Source: Chitinophaga sp. MM2321
Lineage (GTDB): Bacteria; Bacteroidota; Bacteroidia; Chitinophagales; Chitinophagaceae
Length of the DNA: 64,000 nt
Assembly (NCBI RefSeq): GCF_964033635.1
Contig: NZ_OZ035533.1
Location: 5,799,001-5,863,000, forward strand
Reading direction: 5' to 3'
Part shown: positions 46,242 through 55,066 of the stretch, piece after piece
Numbering within the stretch: the stretch's first letter is position 1
Layout of the letters: each line of letters starts with the position of its first letter
Made by a program: the position numbers and the translations under genes
Notes under the pieces: model-generated
Seen by the model: the letters and a program-made list of their open reading frames with translations, nothing else
Told to the model about the DNA's origin: nothing
The model's database searches: none

Positions 46242-49200
46242 ATGAAGCAGTGTTGGTTACTATTTTTTAGTCTTTTCATACTATGGGAGGCTACCGCACA
46301 GAAAATATCCTTGTCGCCCAAAACGGCCCATCGGGACAACCTCACCATGAGCGATATTGCCCCCAATAACAAGTATTTTGCGTCGTTAGATACAAGCGGC
46401 CTCGCCATCATCTGGGATATAGCCAACGGCGCCCAAATGATGCAATTAAAGGGCATACGGGGTATTGCGTTTGCGGCCAACAGCCAGTCACTGTACGTAT
46501 CGCATAAAGATTTATCCTTTTCCCGTGTGGGGTTAAATGGTAAGCTTATTGAATCCCTGTCTACGAAAACTTATAAAATCGACTCAGACATAGGCGGCGC
46601 ATTCTATCCGCTTTCCGATATTTATCTTTTGGGAGGTCATATGTTTGATATACGGAAAGGATATCTAAAGAAGTTGGGCATGCTCAATAAAGATTTTGGT
46701 ACTGAACAGGACTACTCTCCCGTATTAAACCAGATAGCGATGGCAGGTTACAACGGTTGGCTATCCCTGATGGACGGCAGCACCGGCGCAGTTGTTCACA
46801 AGATTAAGACCGATATTTCAATAACGAATTGGACGCCGCCGAAGGTGTTTTTTTCCAGAAACGGTGAAGCCGCAGTCGTATTTAAACCCGACTCCCTCAG
46901 TGTTGTTGATATTGCCGCAGGCAAAGTGATAAAAACAATCGTTCCGCCCAAAACCAATTTTTTTGCAGCTCATCTTTCTCCGGATGGTAAAACAGTGGCC
47001 TGGGTCGAAGAAAAGAAGATTGTTTCTTATAATATTGCGCAAAATAAAATCAGGTGGAGTGTTGCCCATCCATTCTCAAGCCGCTTGAATTTGGGGGGCG
47101 GTACTTTGAAATTTAATGAAGCGGGAGATAAAATACTCGCCGGTTCCGGGGGCGAATTTGTATGGATGGATGCGTTGACCGGGAAGATTGAAAAAACTTT
47201 TTACGGCGAAGCGGTCGGATTCTACCATTCCTTCACGTTAGACAAGGAGAACATGAAAATGAGGGCGACACAAAATTATGAACGCATATTTTCCTGGGAC
47301 TTACGTTCCGGTGCGATGGAGCCATTTGATACCTCCTGCTTATATACTGCAGGGAAAGTGATAAAAGATGTTGATTTTAGTATCCGGAAATACCCAAAAA
47401 AAGGTAGAAGTAGTGTTGATGTGAGTCCGGATGGGAGATACATCATGAGCTTCCCGGACGAAAAATGCAAAGAAGAATCACAATCAGAAATACTGGTATA
47501 TGACAGGATTACTAAAAAGAACGTGTTTTCGAAACCCTGCGGCTTCACGGAGACTCGCTTTGTCAATACCAAACCCTACATCGCGCTAGTGGTGGATAAA
47601 AACCCTCATAGAGATCTGGAGATCTACGATTTGACCACCGGCGCAAAGATCCACACCTTTCCAAACCTGGATATTAGCTGGAGTAGTGGCAATATGTATT
47701 TTTCACCCGATGACCGGTACTTCATCGCCCAAACCAAGACCCAAGGATTTACCATCGCAGATCTCGAAACCAAAGAAATAAAAACGATACCGCCGGAGTA
47801 TCTGCAAACCTTCAACCCGAATTTCCATGGTTCCATCTGGGGATTTACACCGGATGGAAAGTACGTTGTGCTGGCGCTTGACGCGCTCTATTTCATGGAA
47901 CTCGCCAGTGGAAAAGTGAACCCTTCACTCACCCTGCCGGCAACGGAGGTAGGACAATTTGGGGAAGTGAGTTTCACACCGGATGGCAACTTCATCTTTA
48001 TAGAATATACAAAAAATTTCACGGGATATATGTGCGTGATGGACCGGCGCACCAAAAAAGTAGTGGCCAATCTATATCCGGACATCTACAAAGGTAATTG
48101 GGCGGTCGTAGATATGGAAGGCAGGTTCGATGGCAACAGTGGCGTATTAAGCACCATGTACCATGCAACCGACAAGGAACTCGTCCCCCTGGATGCCATG
48201 TTTGAGAAATTCTATACGCCCAGATTACTGGCGCGTATCCTCAACGGAGAGAAATTAGATCCGATTCCCGATCTCAACAACCTCAACAAAGTACCGACGG
48301 TGGCGATTACATTCTCCGAAGGCGCCCGTAACCTCCTGGTATCTGATGAAACTGACACGGAAAAAATCATGACCAAAAACGGTAAGGCTACGCTGACCAT
48401 TACCGCCACCAGTCCGGGCGATGGCGTTAGCGAAATAAGGCTATTCCGCAATGGTAAACTGGTAGAAACCACCCGCAACCTGGTGGTGGAAGACGATGTA
48501 AAAAGCAAACGTGAACTCTCAAAAACATATACAATCGATCTGGTGGAAGGCGCCAATACCTTTAAGGCCATCGCGCTCAATAGTCAACGTACAGAAAGCA
48601 AGCCCGTAGAGCTGATCGCACAATACCAGCCCGATAAACCAGCGCCCAGCGCAGAGAGCAGCTTTCAGATTCATTTACTGGTAGTGGGTATCAATGCCTA
48701 TAAAAATCCAAAGTACAACCTGAACTATGCACTCGCAGATGCTACCGCTTTTAAAAATGTAATTGAAGGCGGTGCCAGGTCTTTATTTTCTAAAGTAAAT
48801 ACCCATTTCATCACCGATGCATCGGCCAGTAAAGCCGGTATCATGAAGGCTTTTAACGAAATTAAAACGAATGCACGGCCTAATGATCTCTTTGTATTCT
48901 ATTATGCGGGTCACGGCGTTTTAAACGATGCCAAAGATTTCTTCCTCGTTCCGCATGATGTGACGCAGATGTATGGAAAGGAAGATGCCCTGGAAAATAA
49001 TGGGTTCAGCGCATCTTTATTACAACAATATTCTAAAGAGATAAAAGCACAGAAACAGTTGTTCATATTAGATGCATGTCAATCCGCCGGTGCGCTGGAA
49101 AATGTAGTTGGCGCACGTGGCGCGCTGGAAGAAAAAGCAATAGCCCAGTTGGCCCGGTCCACCGGTACACATTGGCTCACTGCTTCCGGAAGTGAACAAT

Positions 49201-49424
49201 TTGCATCGGAATTCGGACAGCTGGGACACGGTGCATTTACCTGGTGTATTTTACAGGCATTAAAGGGAGAAGCAGATAATGGCGACAAGAAATTAACCAT
49301 TAAAGAACTGGACGCCTATTTACAACACAAAGTGCCGGATGTAACAGAAAAACATCGCGGATCACCACAGTATCCGGCCAGTTACAGTTATGGAAATGAT
49401 TTCCCGTTTTTCATTGTTAAGTAA
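46242..49424 (+). CDS. Exported beta-propeller/caspase-like (peptidase C14) protein, copy 2
   Basis: Tandem paralogue of copy 1 with exactly the same length (1060 residues) and domain order: signal peptide, propeller, Ig-like domain, caspase-like domain with His891 and Cys946. From about residue 707 to the end I count only six amino-acid differences from copy 1 (T/S, N/S, N/S, T/A, I/M, I/V); before that roughly a third of positions differ. Equal catalytic halves with different propellers suggest one enzymatic activity with two recognition specificities. ridA follows, with its own probable promoter. Confidence 0.92.
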   Translation: MKQCWLLFFSLFILWEATAQKISLSPKTAHRDNLTMSDIAPNNKYFASLDTSGLAIIWDIANGAQMMQLKGIRGIAFAANSQSLYVSHKDLSFSRVGLNGKLIESLSTKTYKIDSDIGGAFYPLSDIYLLGGHMFDIRKGYLKKLGMLNKDFGTEQDYSPVLNQIAMAGYNGWLSLMDGSTGAVVHKIKTDISITNWTPPKVFFSRNGEAAVVFKPDSLSVVDIAAGKVIKTIVPPKTNFFAAHLSPDGKTVAWVEEKKIVSYNIAQNKIRWSVAHPFSSRLNLGGGTLKFNEAGDKILAGSGGEFVWMDALTGKIEKTFYGEAVGFYHSFTLDKENMKMRATQNYERIFSWDLRSGAMEPFDTSCLYTAGKVIKDVDFSIRKYPKKGRSSVDVSPDGRYIMSFPDEKCKEESQSEILVYDRITKKNVFSKPCGFTETRFVNTKPYIALVVDKNPHRDLEIYDLTTGAKIHTFPNLDISWSSGNMYFSPDDRYFIAQTKTQGFTIADLETKEIKTIPPEYLQTFNPNFHGSIWGFTPDGKYVVLALDALYFMELASGKVNPSLTLPATEVGQFGEVSFTPDGNFIFIEYTKNFTGYMCVMDRRTKKVVANLYPDIYKGNWAVVDMEGRFDGNSGVLSTMYHATDKELVPLDAMFEKFYTPRLLARILNGEKLDPIPDLNNLNKVPTVAITFSEGARNLLVSDETDTEKIMTKNGKATLTITATSPGDGVSEIRLFRNGKLVETTRNLVVEDDVKSKRELSKTYTIDLVEGANTFKAIALNSQRTESKPVELIAQYQPDKPAPSAESSFQIHLLVVGINAYKNPKYNLNYALADATAFKNVIEGGARSLFSKVNTHFITDASASKAGIMKAFNEIKTNARPNDLFVFYYAGHGVLNDAKDFFLVPHDVTQMYGKEDALENNGFSASLLQQYSKEIKAQKQLFILDACQSAGALENVVGARGALEEKAIAQLARSTGTHWLTASGSEQFASEFGQLGHGAFTWCILQALKGEADNGDKKLTIKELDAYLQHKVPDVTEKHRGSPQYPASYSYGNDFPFFIVK

Positions 49425-49430
49425 AGGCAA

Positions 49431-49461
49431 TTTGTGTGTTCTCAATTATTATTTACTTTCG
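49431..49461 (+). promoter_or_regulatory. Promoter of ridA, possibly leaderless
   Basis: TTTG at 49431-49434, a 19-bp spacer, and TACTTTCG at 49454-49461 (one mismatch to TAnnTTTG). The ATG at 49467 lies only 5 bp further, so the transcript may start at or next to the start codon. Confidence 0.55.
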
Positions 49462-49466
49462 TTTCC

Positions 49467-49847
49467 ATGGAAAAGCAAATCATTAATACAACCAATGCGC
49501 CCGCTCCAATCGGGCCATATAACCAGGCTGTGAAAGCTGGCAATATGCTGTTTGTATCCGGACAAATAGCCCTGGATCCTGCATCAGGTCAACTGGTAAC
49601 ATTGGGTATAGCGGATGAAACTCACCAGGTAATGAAAAACATTCAGGCCGTACTCACCGCAGCAGATATGGGTTTTAATGAAGTGGTGAAAACCACCATC
49701 TTCCTCACAGATATGAACACCTTTCCACAGGTAAATGAAGTGTATGGCAGCTATTTCACCGACAATTATCCTGCCCGTGAAACAGTTCAGGTAGCGGCAT
49801 TACCAAAAGGAGTGAATGTGGAGATTTCAGTGATTGCAGCTAAATAA
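49467..49847 (+). CDS. ridA: RidA family reactive intermediate deaminase
   Basis: Trimeric enzyme of 126 residues that hydrolyses reactive enamines/imines formed by PLP enzymes. The N-terminus reads INTTNAPAPIGPYNQAVKAG, followed by LFVSGQIALDP and the closing YPARETVQVAALPKGVNVEISVIA with the active-site Arg (in ARETVQVA) and Glu. The frame is open to 49434, but the ATG at 49467 gives the standard start. Its position behind the caspase pair looks incidental because it has its own promoter. Confidence 0.95.
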   Translation: MEKQIINTTNAPAPIGPYNQAVKAGNMLFVSGQIALDPASGQLVTLGIADETHQVMKNIQAVLTAADMGFNEVVKTTIFLTDMNTFPQVNEVYGSYFTDNYPARETVQVAALPKGVNVEISVIAAK

Positions 49848-49866
49848 TGCTGCAAGCAGGTGATTG

Positions 49867-49901
49867 TATTGGTAGCCGGGGGCTAACTCCGGCTACCAAT
49901 A
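49867..49901. terminator. Bidirectional terminator
   Basis: Perfect 13-bp stem TATTGGTAGCCGG / CCGGCTACCAATA with a 9-nt loop, between convergent ridA and the L,D-transpeptidase gene. Confidence 0.85.
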
Positions 49902-49905
49902 TATT

Positions 49906-51579
49906 TTATTTCTTTCCAAACAAAGTAGCGGCTAACCTTGCATCATGGCCATACACATCATCCCGGAAATTCAGATTGCCTTTACTATCTACAAATGCCG
50001 TGAAGTAGCCTATAAATACCGGAATCCTTTCTTTTAACGTCACATATTTTTCTTTGCCGGCATTCATGGCAGCATCAATTTTCTTTTCTGTCCAGGTGGA
50101 ATCATCACGCAGCAGCCATTCTGCCAGATGCTTGGGTTCTGCTACCCTGATACAGCCATGACTGAAAGAACGTTTGTTCTCTCCAAAAAGATAGCGTGCA
50201 GGCGTATCATGCAGGTAAATATTATACTCATTGGGAAACAGGAACTTCACTTTACCCAGTGAATTTTTGGGACCAGGACGCTGCCGTACTATATAAGGAA
50301 AATTACCACCGGAATATTTATTAAAGTTGATGGAACCCGGAGAGATGACCTTTCCGCTGGCGCCTACTATTTCCATATTTTGTCTTGCCAGATAGCTGCC
50401 GGCACCGCGTTTGAGGCCAGGCAATACTTCTTTCGCCAGGATGCCCGGCGGTACATTCCAATATGGACTAAACACTACATAGCGTAACTCTTTGGTGAAG
50501 ATGACCGTGTTAGCACCCGGCTTTCCTACTACCACATTACAGCTCCAGTCCAGTTTACCTTTATCGTATACATGCATTCTGAATTCGGGAATATTCACCA
50601 GGATATAATCGGTAGTGGGTTCCAGCGGCACCCAGCGTAAACGTTCCATATTTATCAGCACCTGGCTGATCCGTTGCGCTATCGGGGTGTTCAATGCATC
50701 CAATACATTTTGTTTAATAAGACCATCTACTTTCATGCCCATACGCAGTTGAAAGTTGCGCACCGCACTATCCAACTCCACGGTAAACCGGCTACTGGTA
50801 TCAGTTCCCGGCAAATCACCCCATGCTTCCAGCCTGTTTTTAATCGTCGCAATAACAGCAGCGGAATCTCCCTTTTTAAAACTTTTCTGGGTGGTTTTAA
50901 TAGAATCCCATTTCGTAGATGCTTCCAGGTTAGCCAGTCTTTTCAGTTCGTTGCGCAGTAATTTGTATTGCCTGTTTACCGGCTCGTCTTCTTCAAAAGC
51001 ATTGGATTTTTTATTGACCATAGAGTCCAGCAGGCTGGCCATATCTATTTTCTTCCGTGGAATAAACCATTCCAGGTCTTTGGCAGAATCGGCGGTAAGA
51101 CCGCCCCACACTTTATTGCCATAGGCAAAAAACTGTGCAGTGAGCAGCATTTCAAGACGTGGAATGGAAGTATCTCCTGGCTTTAATCCTACATCGCTCA
51201 CCAGCAGGGTGTCTGTCAATTTTTGCAGTGCAGGGTTCATCAGGCTGCTATCCCTGATGCCATAGGCGGCATCGTTCTTCATCATATTTATGAAGTTGCC
51301 TGCCTGTTCTGTCAACCCATCCTTATTAATCCATGCATAGTGATAACCGCGTTTGCGGTAGAAGTTCTGAATATATTCATCATATGCATCGTATGCATGA
51401 TTTGCGGACAGAAAGCTGTTCACGTAGTTGCTGTCCAGCGATTGTTCAATGTATTCTTCCTTGCTGTAATGAGTGGTATCTCTGGCTTTCGGCTGCTTCC
51501 GAACACCGCTTTGCTGCTGGCAGGCAGCAAAAATAAACAGGGCCAGTAAGGTGAATGAGGCGTAAAGACGTATAGTCAT
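49906..51579 (-). CDS. L,D-transpeptidase, YcbB-type lipoprotein
   Basis: Envelope enzyme of 557 residues that forms or remodels L,D-crosslinks in peptidoglycan. A lipoprotein signal ends in the lipobox FAAC (Cys near 20). A helical N-terminal scaffold domain, a peptidoglycan-binding-like helical segment (about 235-300, FQLRMGMKVDGLIKQNVLDALN) and the YkuD catalytic domain (about 325-490) follow, with the motif SHGCIRV. The long size, the scaffold and the extended capping loop before the active site fit YcbB/LdtD relatives rather than small ErfK proteins. Confidence 0.92.
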   Translation of the reverse strand: MTIRLYASFTLLALFIFAACQQQSGVRKQPKARDTTHYSKEEYIEQSLDSNYVNSFLSANHAYDAYDEYIQNFYRKRGYHYAWINKDGLTEQAGNFINMMKNDAAYGIRDSSLMNPALQKLTDTLLVSDVGLKPGDTSIPRLEMLLTAQFFAYGNKVWGGLTADSAKDLEWFIPRKKIDMASLLDSMVNKKSNAFEEDEPVNRQYKLLRNELKRLANLEASTKWDSIKTTQKSFKKGDSAAVIATIKNRLEAWGDLPGTDTSSRFTVELDSAVRNFQLRMGMKVDGLIKQNVLDALNTPIAQRISQVLINMERLRWVPLEPTTDYILVNIPEFRMHVYDKGKLDWSCNVVVGKPGANTVIFTKELRYVVFSPYWNVPPGILAKEVLPGLKRGAGSYLARQNMEIVGASGKVISPGSINFNKYSGGNFPYIVRQRPGPKNSLGKVKFLFPNEYNIYLHDTPARYLFGENKRSFSHGCIRVAEPKHLAEWLLRDDSTWTEKKIDAAMNAGKEKYVTLKERIPVFIGYFTAFVDSKGNLNFRDDVYGHDARLAATLFGKK

Positions 51580-51744
51580 AAGCGTAATGGATGTATTTTA
51601 TAACTGAAAACAAACACAACATATACAGCCTGGGAGCAAGCCGTATAACGGCCATAAATGTATGAAATATATATACTTATACCGCAAGGGGTTGTTAAAA
51701 ACTATTTCACGTACTATCTTGGGAAGATCAAAATCATTACGGAT

Positions 51745-52068
51745 ATGACAAAGCCCGTTGCCTTAAACAACCTGCCGGTAAAAAATACAGTTGCCGGCCA
51801 TTACGGCCGTTTCGTTCATGGAGAGCGGAGTACGCTTGCTTTCTGGGAGATCAGCGAAGGCGCCATATCGCCCATGCATCAGCATCCGCATGAGCAGATC
51901 ACTTATGTAGCAGCAGGAATATTTGAAATGGAAATAGATGGGGTGAAGTATGAATTACTGCAACATGATACGCTGGTAATTCCGCCTAATGCCCTTCATG
52001 GTGGCCGGGCGGTAAAAGATTGTAAACTGATAGACAGCTTTTGCCCGGTAAGAGAGGACTACAGATAG
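51745..52068 (+). CDS. Cupin domain protein
   Basis: Small beta-barrel protein of 107 residues from the ATG at 51745; the longer frame to 51658 adds 29 residues unlike a cupin N-terminus. Cupin motif 1 gives the metal ligands H-x-H-x3-E in MHQHPHEQITYVAAG, and motif 2 is PPNALHGG. Such single-domain cupins can be dioxygenases, isomerases or sugar-binding; the substrate is not evident. It ends just before a 50-bp inverted repeat. Confidence 0.88.
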   Translation: MTKPVALNNLPVKNTVAGHYGRFVHGERSTLAFWEISEGAISPMHQHPHEQITYVAAGIFEMEIDGVKYELLQHDTLVIPPNALHGGRAVKDCKLIDSFCPVREDYR

Positions 52069-52069
52069 G

Positions 52070-52182
52070 ATTGGGTTATTTTTTGATTTACGAATTTAGG
52101 GATTTAAAATGCAGCGAAGGTTTTGCGTAGATCTTCGCTGCATTTTAAATCCCTAAATTCGTAAATCAAAAAATAACCCAAT
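52070..52182. repeat. 50-bp perfect inverted repeat between convergent genes
   Basis: Left arm 52070-52119 and right arm 52133-52182 are exact reverse complements over 50 bp, with a 13-nt loop. It lies directly after the cupin stop and ends 3 bp before the RNase G stop. It must form a very stable hairpin in RNA and can serve as terminator for both genes. It contains the motif ATTTACGAATTTA, related to short ATTACGAATT-type motifs elsewhere in the window. Confidence 0.95.
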
Positions 52183-52185
52183 ATT

Positions 52186-53736
52186 TTAGAGCTTTATTTC
52201 TTCGTCATTGGCATCAAAGAAGCGGTATTCTGTAAGATGATAATTGTTATCCGCTTTCAGTTTGATCCATTTCTTGTAATGGAAATACCATTTCCATTGT
52301 TTGGAGGAGAAGAAGCCTTTAGTAAGATAAGCGTACAGGATGGGGTGTACCCGGATGGTTAACCCTTTGTGCTGGTGATTGAGGAGATACAGCAGGTTCT
52401 TCTCAATATCTTCCAGGATAAGCATGGAAGCACCTATTTTGCCGGTTCCTTTGCAGGTAGGGCAATCTTCCGCAACAGAAATCGTGATCTCAGGTTTTAC
52501 CCGCTGACGGGTAATTTGCATGAGACCGAATTTGGAGATGGGGAGAATGGTATGTTTGGCCCTGTCCTGTGCCATGAACTTCTCCATTGCTTCAAAAACT
52601 GTCTTTTTATTCTCAGGCAGTTTCATATCAATGAAGTCGATAATAATAATCCCTCCGAGGTCGCGCAGCCGTAGCTGGCGGGCTATTTCGCCGGCGGCTT
52701 CCAGGTTGGATGCCAGGGCATTCTGTTCCTGGTTGTTGCTGGAGCTTTTGTAGCCACTGTTTACATCAACTACGTGTAGTGCTTCCGTAGCTTCAATGAT
52801 CAGGTACACGCCGCTATCGAGGTTCACGGTTTTACCGAATGACGCCTTTACCTGACGGGTAATACCGAAGTTATCGAAGATGGGTGATCCGTTGTTATAG
52901 TAGTTAACGATATCCTGCTTTTCAGGTGCAATCTTCTGGATATATGTTTTGGTATCCGTGTAGATGTTTTTGTCGTTAATAACGATCCGGTTGAAGCTTT
53001 CGTTGAGCAGGTCGCGGAGGATGCTGGTTGTTTTGGTTTGCTCGCTCAGGATCTTTTGCGGGGCTACGCCGCCGCTCAGGTTTGCCTGGATATTTTTCCA
53101 GGTTTGAACGAGTGTGGTAAGATCTTCGTGTAGTTCTGCTGTTCTCTTTCCTTCTGCTGCCGTTCGTACAATTACACCAAAGTTAGGTGTCTTGATGGCC
53201 TCAACTATTTTCTGTAATCTTTTTCTTTCCTCGGAAGAGTGGATTTTTTTTGAAACTGCAACAATGTCATTAAAGGGTGTTAACACGATAAACCTTCCGG
53301 GTAAAGAGATTTCACAGCTCAGGCGGGGGCCTTTGGAAGAAATGGGTTCTTTCAGAATTTGTACGAGGATATTGGGTTTTCCGCCCAACACATCTGTAAT
53401 TTTACCGGTCTTTACTATTTCTGTTTCATTTTTAAACTTAGTGAAATCAAATCCTTCAGGGGTTTTATCGCTGATGGCGGTTGCAGTAAATTTAAGAATA
53501 GAACGGATATAGGGGCTGAGATCCGTGTAATGTAAAAAGGCATCTTTTTCGAAGCCTACGTCCACAAAAGCAGCGTTTAAGCCGGGAATCAGCTTTTTAA
53601 CCTTGCCCAGGTATAAATCGCCGACTGCAAAGTTAGGGTTGCCACTTTCGTGGTGTAACTCCACTAACTTTTTATCTTCCAGCAACGCAATTTCCACTCC
53701 TGTGGGTGCCGCATTTATAATAAGTTCCTTATTCAA
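52186..53736 (-). CDS. rng: Ribonuclease G/E family protein
   Basis: Endoribonuclease of 516 residues, RNase G size (no RNase E scaffold tail). S1 domain with GDLYLGKVKKLIPGLNAAFVDVG, the 5'-sensor region, catalytic domain with VVDVNSGYKSS and IIIIDFIDM (the two catalytic Asp), and the zinc-link Cys motif CPTCKGTGK. The start is TTG (53734-53736) followed by AATAAGGAACTT; no better ATG precedes it. An extended leader of about 100 nt is possible from a TAACTTTA box at 53838-53845. Confidence 0.94.
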   Translation of the reverse strand: MNKELIINAAPTGVEIALLEDKKLVELHHESGNPNFAVGDLYLGKVKKLIPGLNAAFVDVGFEKDAFLHYTDLSPYIRSILKFTATAISDKTPEGFDFTKFKNETEIVKTGKITDVLGGKPNILVQILKEPISSKGPRLSCEISLPGRFIVLTPFNDIVAVSKKIHSSEERKRLQKIVEAIKTPNFGVIVRTAAEGKRTAELHEDLTTLVQTWKNIQANLSGGVAPQKILSEQTKTTSILRDLLNESFNRIVINDKNIYTDTKTYIQKIAPEKQDIVNYYNNGSPIFDNFGITRQVKASFGKTVNLDSGVYLIIEATEALHVVDVNSGYKSSSNNQEQNALASNLEAAGEIARQLRLRDLGGIIIIDFIDMKLPENKKTVFEAMEKFMAQDRAKHTILPISKFGLMQITRQRVKPEITISVAEDCPTCKGTGKIGASMLILEDIEKNLLYLLNHQHKGLTIRVHPILYAYLTKGFFSSKQWKWYFHYKKWIKLKADNNYHLTEYRFFDANDEEIKL

Positions 53737-54065
53737 GCGTCCAAAATTTTAACCTTTAAAACTTCACCTTTTATGCTATACACACAGCTATCCAAGAACA
53801 GCTTACTGCTTACTGCATACCAAACAATAGCCTACTATAAAGTTAGCATATTCTTCACCGATGTGATGATGGATTGCTCAAGGGTTCAGCGATCACGACA
53901 GGCAATCTCCGGAGAATTTAAATTGCGGGATCTATGGAAACAACCTGCATGACTCAAGCAATTTAAGACTAAATGCCAGAATCATGCAGGATATATGAAA
54001 ATTTTTATCCGACCACCGCGCCGGGGCAATACCTGATTAGTATAAATGGCGGGAAACTGGAGTAA
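53737..54065. other. Intergenic region upstream of RNase G
   Basis: About 330 bp without a supportable gene. On the minus strand it holds a possible promoter box for RNase G (TAACTTTA, 53838-53845) and a 9-bp inverted repeat CCTGCATGA (53944-53952) / TCATGCAGG (53982-53990). Nothing else is recognisable. Confidence 0.45.
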
Positions 54066-54161
54066 TTATTTCTTCTTACTTTTATGCCGGTTCTTTCTCA
54101 GTCTTTTTTTACGCTTATGAGTGGCAATCTTATGTCTTTTTCTTTTCTTACCGCAAGGCAT
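54066..54161 (-). CDS. AURKAIP1/COX24-type small basic ribosome-associated protein
   Basis: Tiny gene of 31 residues, more than half Lys, Arg and His: MPCGKKRKRHKIATHKRKKR at the start, ending in RHKSKKK. This pattern matches the short Bacteroidota proteins assigned to the AURKAIP1/COX24 family, relatives of mitochondrial mS38 and bacterial bS22, which sit in the small ribosomal subunit. It lies 37 bp downstream of the TPR gene on the same strand. The low length makes it easy to miss; the composition and pattern are the evidence. Confidence 0.8.
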   Translation of the reverse strand: MPCGKKRKRHKIATHKRKKRLRKNRHKSKKK

Positions 54162-54198
54162 ACGCTTATACGTTTTTAAATGATTGAAAAAATAAATA

Positions 54199-55041
54199 TT
54201 ATTGAATACTTTTAATATAACTATCTACTTCCTTCTTCAATTCCGGATCGGTCATGAGCTGTTTGCTTTTCTCAAACAATTCAATTGCTTTCTTTTTATC
54301 TCCCTTACTCCTGTACGATTCTGCCAAAACAAATAATACTTTGGCATTCTCCGGATGCTTTTTCATAACATCTTCCAGTCGTTCGATAGCTTTATCATAT
54401 TGACCGGATGTGATAGCGAGGTTTGCTAAAGTAACCTGTGCATCGATGTTATCCGGGTTTGCAGCCACTACTTCTCTCAGCTTTCCAACACCTGTCATCG
54501 GTTCACCGGTGTTCATGTACACCATAGCCTGTGATATTTTCAGTGTGTCGTTGGCCGGGTTTAATTTTATAGCCTGATCAAATAGTGCAATTGCCTGATC
54601 GGCTTCCCATTTTGCGATCCGCGGCTCTGCCGCATGCTGCAAGTGAGCTAAAAATAAATTGGCTGCAAAGGTGAGGCTTTTTTCGGAATTTTCCAACTTG
54701 GCGGCTTCTCCGAGATAATACGCCGCTACGGGCAGCTGGTTAAGGCTGTCCCAGGTCGAATACAATTGTTTGTACGCAGCTATTTGCTGGGCTTTCACGT
54801 CACCGCGTACCACATTGGTTTCTATTGTATTAACCAATAAAAGTTTTTCAGCAGGAATTTTACCCTTTGCTGTTTCCAGTAATTCGGAAAAGGCAATAGG
54901 TTCTACGGCCTGACCGCCCTGCATAGGAGCGGCAGTTGACATAGCCTGTTTTTCAGACTTGGGCACAGTACGGCCGAAGGCATATAATACCACCAATAAT
55001 GCTATAGCAGCACTAACCAGAAGAACTTGTGATTTTTGCAT
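54199..55041 (-). CDS. Membrane-anchored TPR protein
   Basis: Protein of 280 residues with one N-terminal membrane helix (about 5-23, LLVSAAIALLVVLYAFG) and, from about 85 on, several tetratricopeptide repeats (for example AIERLEDVMKKHPENAKVLFVLAESYRSKG DKKKAIELFEKSKQ split over two repeats). The bulk should face the periplasm. It probably scaffolds other proteins. It lies 25 bp downstream of the HU gene, an order often kept in Bacteroidota. Confidence 0.85.
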   Translation of the reverse strand: MQKSQVLLVSAAIALLVVLYAFGRTVPKSEKQAMSTAAPMQGGQAVEPIAFSELLETAKGKIPAEKLLLVNTIETNVVRGDVKAQQIAAYKQLYSTWDSLNQLPVAAYYLGEAAKLENSEKSLTFAANLFLAHLQHAAEPRIAKWEADQAIALFDQAIKLNPANDTLKISQAMVYMNTGEPMTGVGKLREVVAANPDNIDAQVTLANLAITSGQYDKAIERLEDVMKKHPENAKVLFVLAESYRSKGDKKKAIELFEKSKQLMTDPELKKEVDSYIKSIQ

Positions 55042-55066
55042 GGCCTAATAATATTAGGCTGCAAAA

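Larger units (their letters stand above)
43006..49427 (+). repeat. Tandem duplication, period 3217 bp
   Basis: Unit 1 is 43006-46210 and unit 2 is 46223-49427; each starts at CCATAAACTATGATAAG and ends at GTAAAGG just past the gene stop. Within the unit, the last ~1.06 kb (from about 45150 and 48367) is almost identical, while the first ~2.1 kb has diverged strongly. Confidence 0.95.
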
